A DNA stretch of 7,175 nucleotides from an uncultured Gammaproteobacteria bacterium. GTDB lineage: Bacteria; Pseudomonadota; Gammaproteobacteria; Acidiferrobacterales; CAJVXG01. Position 1 is the first letter of the stretch; each line of letters opens with the position of its first letter. Of this stretch, positions 5,517 to 7,175 are shown piece by piece. Made by a program: the position numbers and the translations under genes. The stretch covers positions 1 to 7,175 of the forward strand of contig CAJVXG010000082.1 of the NCBI GenBank assembly GCA_913009215.1, written 5' to 3'. The notes below the pieces were generated by a model. The model saw nothing but the letters and a program-made list of their open reading frames with translations, did no database searches and was not told the origin of the DNA.

Positions 5517-6161
5517 ATGCCAAATTTTGATGCCTTCTGCCTTGCCTGCCCCCGTTTGGCCAGCCATTTGAACCGTATACGGGATCAATACCCGAGCTAC
5601 TATGCGCGACCGGTGCCACCATTCGGTGACCGTGAAGCACGTCTATTGATCGTAGGTTTGGCGCCGGGTATGCACGGCGCCAACCGCAGCGGTCGACCTT
5701 TTACCGGTGACTATGCCGGAATTCTGTTATACCAAACCCTGCATAAATTTGGTTTTGCCAATAAACCTGAATCAGTGGCCGTCAACGATGGGCTGCAACT
5801 CATTAATTGCCGAATTACCAATGCCGTGAAATGCCTGCCCCCGGGAAACAAGCCGGTAGCAAAAGAAATAAACACCTGTAATGCCTATCTGCAAACCGAG
5901 CTGCAAGAATTGGCGCCGGGTAGCGTCATTCTGGCCCTGGGCGGTATTGCCCATAAATCTGTGGTCAAGGCCCTGGGGTTGAAACAAAGCGATTACACTT
6001 TCGGCCATAATCATTACCATGGACTACAAAACGATTTGCATTTCATGGATTCTTATCATTGCAGTCGCTACAACACCCAGACCAAACGTCTGACGAAAAC
6101 CATGTTTGAGGATGTATTCCAGAAGGTACAAACATTGCTGACTGAAACCCGTGAGTATTGA
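5517..6161 (+). CDS. Family 5 (UdgB-type) uracil-DNA glycosylase
   Basis: A 214-residue base-excision repair enzyme that removes uracil, and in family 5 often other deaminated bases, from DNA. Motif 1 is GLAPGMHGAN followed by RSGRPFTGDYAG (about 47-68), the family 5 form and not the GEAPG motif of family 4. Four cysteines positioned for a [4Fe-4S] cluster are visible: Cys8 and Cys11 at the N-terminus, Cys106 in KCLPPGNKP and Cys121 downstream. ALGGIAH (140-146) is conserved. The C-terminal motif reads YHCSRYNTQT (180-189), where the family usually has His-Pro-Ser. The N-terminus is short before the first Cys, but an in-frame TAG at 5508-5510 leaves 5517 as the first start; the ribosome site is weak. 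It overlaps uvrC by 11 bases, so the two repair genes are probably coupled. Family call firm; substrate range not visible. Confidence 0.88.
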   Translation: MPNFDAFCLACPRLASHLNRIRDQYPSYYARPVPPFGDREARLLIVGLAPGMHGANRSGRPFTGDYAGILLYQTLHKFGFANKPESVAVNDGLQLINCRITNAVKCLPPGNKPVAKEINTCNAYLQTELQELAPGSVILALGGIAHKSVVKALGLKQSDYTFGHNHYHGLQNDLHFMDSYHCSRYNTQTKRLTKTMFEDVFQKVQTLLTETREY

Positions 6162-7175
6162 CGCAGCCAAAAGCAGATCGCTGATCACCAATCTGTCGAA
6201 TGCGCCCGGCGTTTATTGTATGCTGGATCAACACGGCAAGGTGCTTTATGTCGGCAAGGCCCGTAATTTGCGTAAACGCGTCAGCAGCTATTTTCGCAGC
6301 AGTGGTTTGTCTCCACGCATTCAATTGTTGATGCAAAAGACCGCAGACGTCGACATCACGGTGACCCACACCGAAAGCGAGGCTTTGCTACTGGAAAACA
6401 ATCTCATAAAATCCGAGTTACCGCGGTTTAATATTTTGTTGCGAGACGACAAAAGTTACCCTTATATCTATTTATCCAGCGAACATGAATTTCCACGGTT
6501 GAGTTTTTACCGTGGCGCGCGCCATGGCAAGGGCCGCTATTTTGGGCCTTATCCCGGTACCAGTGCGGTACGGGATAGCCTGAGCCTGCTGCAAAAGGTG
6601 TTTCCGGTGCGCCAGTGTGAGGACAGTTATTTTCGTAATCGCTCCCGGCCCTGTTTGCAGTATCAGATCAAGCGTTGTTCGGCCCCTTGTGTCGGCCTGG
6701 TCAGCGCCCGGCAATATCAAGAGGATGTTCGTCATGCCGTGATGTTTCTTGAAGGCAAGAGTAATGAGTTGATCGATCACATAGCTGAAAAAATGGATCA
6801 GGCAGCAGAACAACTGGATTATGAAATGGCCACTGTATTTCGCGATCGTATAGCCAAACTCAAACGTGTTCAGGAAAAACAGTATATCAGTGGAGAGCAT
6901 GGCGATGCCGATATTGTTGCCGTGGTCGTGAAAAATGGTATGGCTTGTGTCTATGTCAGCTTTGTTCGTGGCGGACGTAATCTTGGCGGCAAATCTTTCT
7001 TTCCCCGTGTCGGCGATGGGGATACCGGTACCGATGTCATGGCGGCATTTTTACCGCAATATTATCTCGGTAAAACCATTCCTCGAAATATATATCTGAA
7101 TAGTGATATTACTGACAGGGAGGTGCTGCAACAGACTTTTCGTGACCAGTGCAAATACAATATTTCCTTGTCGAG
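6151..7175 (+). CDS. uvrC: Excinuclease ABC subunit UvrC, N-terminal 341 residues (runs off the window)
   Basis: The 5' part of the nucleotide excision repair nuclease that makes both incisions after UvrA/UvrB damage recognition. Seen in order: a GIY-YIG nuclease domain (about 16-95) with GVY (20-22), YVGKARNLRKR (33-43) and Glu77 in HTESEALLLEN, which makes the 3' incision; a cysteine cluster Cys156, Cys168, Cys176 and Cys180 (RPCLQYQIKRCSAPC), which matches the Fe-S ligands reported for UvrC; a UVR/UvrB-contact segment (about 205-240, EQLDYEMATVFRDRI); and the beginning of the RNase H-like half. The second nuclease centre and the HhH domain lie outside the window; a full protein would be about 610 residues. 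The frame is open from GTG at 6151, overlapping the UDG gene by 11 bases, with no clear ribosome site, so it probably relies on translational coupling. This region is missed by simple ATG-based ORF calling, because the gene starts at GTG and lacks its stop here. Confidence 0.95.
   Translation, partial: MSIDAAKSRSLITNLSNAPGVYCMLDQHGKVLYVGKARNLRKRVSSYFRSSGLSPRIQLLMQKTADVDITVTHTESEALLLENNLIKSELPRFNILLRDDKSYPYIYLSSEHEFPRLSFYRGARHGKGRYFGPYPGTSAVRDSLSLLQKVFPVRQCEDSYFRNRSRPCLQYQIKRCSAPCVGLVSARQYQEDVRHAVMFLEGKSNELIDHIAEKMDQAAEQLDYEMATVFRDRIAKLKRVQEKQYISGEHGDADIVAVVVKNGMACVYVSFVRGGRNLGGKSFFPRVGDGDTGTDVMAAFLPQYYLGKTIPRNIYLNSDITDREVLQQTFRDQCKYNISLS

Overview
This 7.2 kb window looks like a conserved chromosomal segment of a gammaproteobacterium. 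SpeD is of the Escherichia coli proenzyme type, RlmD, NagZ and UvrC are all of the gammaproteobacterial kind, and NagZ has the same length as the E. coli enzyme. I cannot place the lineage more precisely. Base composition is moderate and even, apart from one AT-rich divergent promoter region. I see no IS element, tRNA, rRNA, CRISPR array or phage gene.

Layout, left to right. At 1-164 on the minus strand is the first part of a small exported protein, cut by the window edge. A 100-base divergent promoter region separates it from a tightly packed plus-strand operon: a PolB-like 3'-5' exonuclease (265-1047, TTG start), rlmD for 23S rRNA U1939 methylation (1051-2397), a YkuD-domain protein without a signal peptide (2381-2878), nagZ (2883-3908) and, after a 61-base gap, speD (3970-4782, GTG start). 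Intergenic distances within the first four are +3, -17 and +4 bases, so co-transcription and translational coupling are likely. Elongation factor P (efp, 4788-5348) lies on the minus strand, tail to tail with speD, with only 5 bases between stop codons. A 168-base region (5349-5516) separates efp from a divergent plus-strand pair: a family 5 uracil-DNA glycosylase (5517-6161) and the start of uvrC (6151 to the window end), overlapping by 11 bases. This region holds a GC-rich hairpin and an extended -10 promoter.

Three themes emerge. The YkuD protein and NagZ form a cytoplasmic peptidoglycan-recycling pair: NagZ removes GlcNAc from anhydro-muropeptides, and the YkuD protein is a candidate cytosolic L,D-carboxypeptidase trimming the terminal D-Ala of tetrapeptides. 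SpeD (spermidine synthesis) and EF-P both support translation. The UDG-UvrC pair joins base excision and nucleotide excision repair in one transcript. The best lead for follow-up is the leaderless YkuD protein overlapping rlmD and abutting nagZ.
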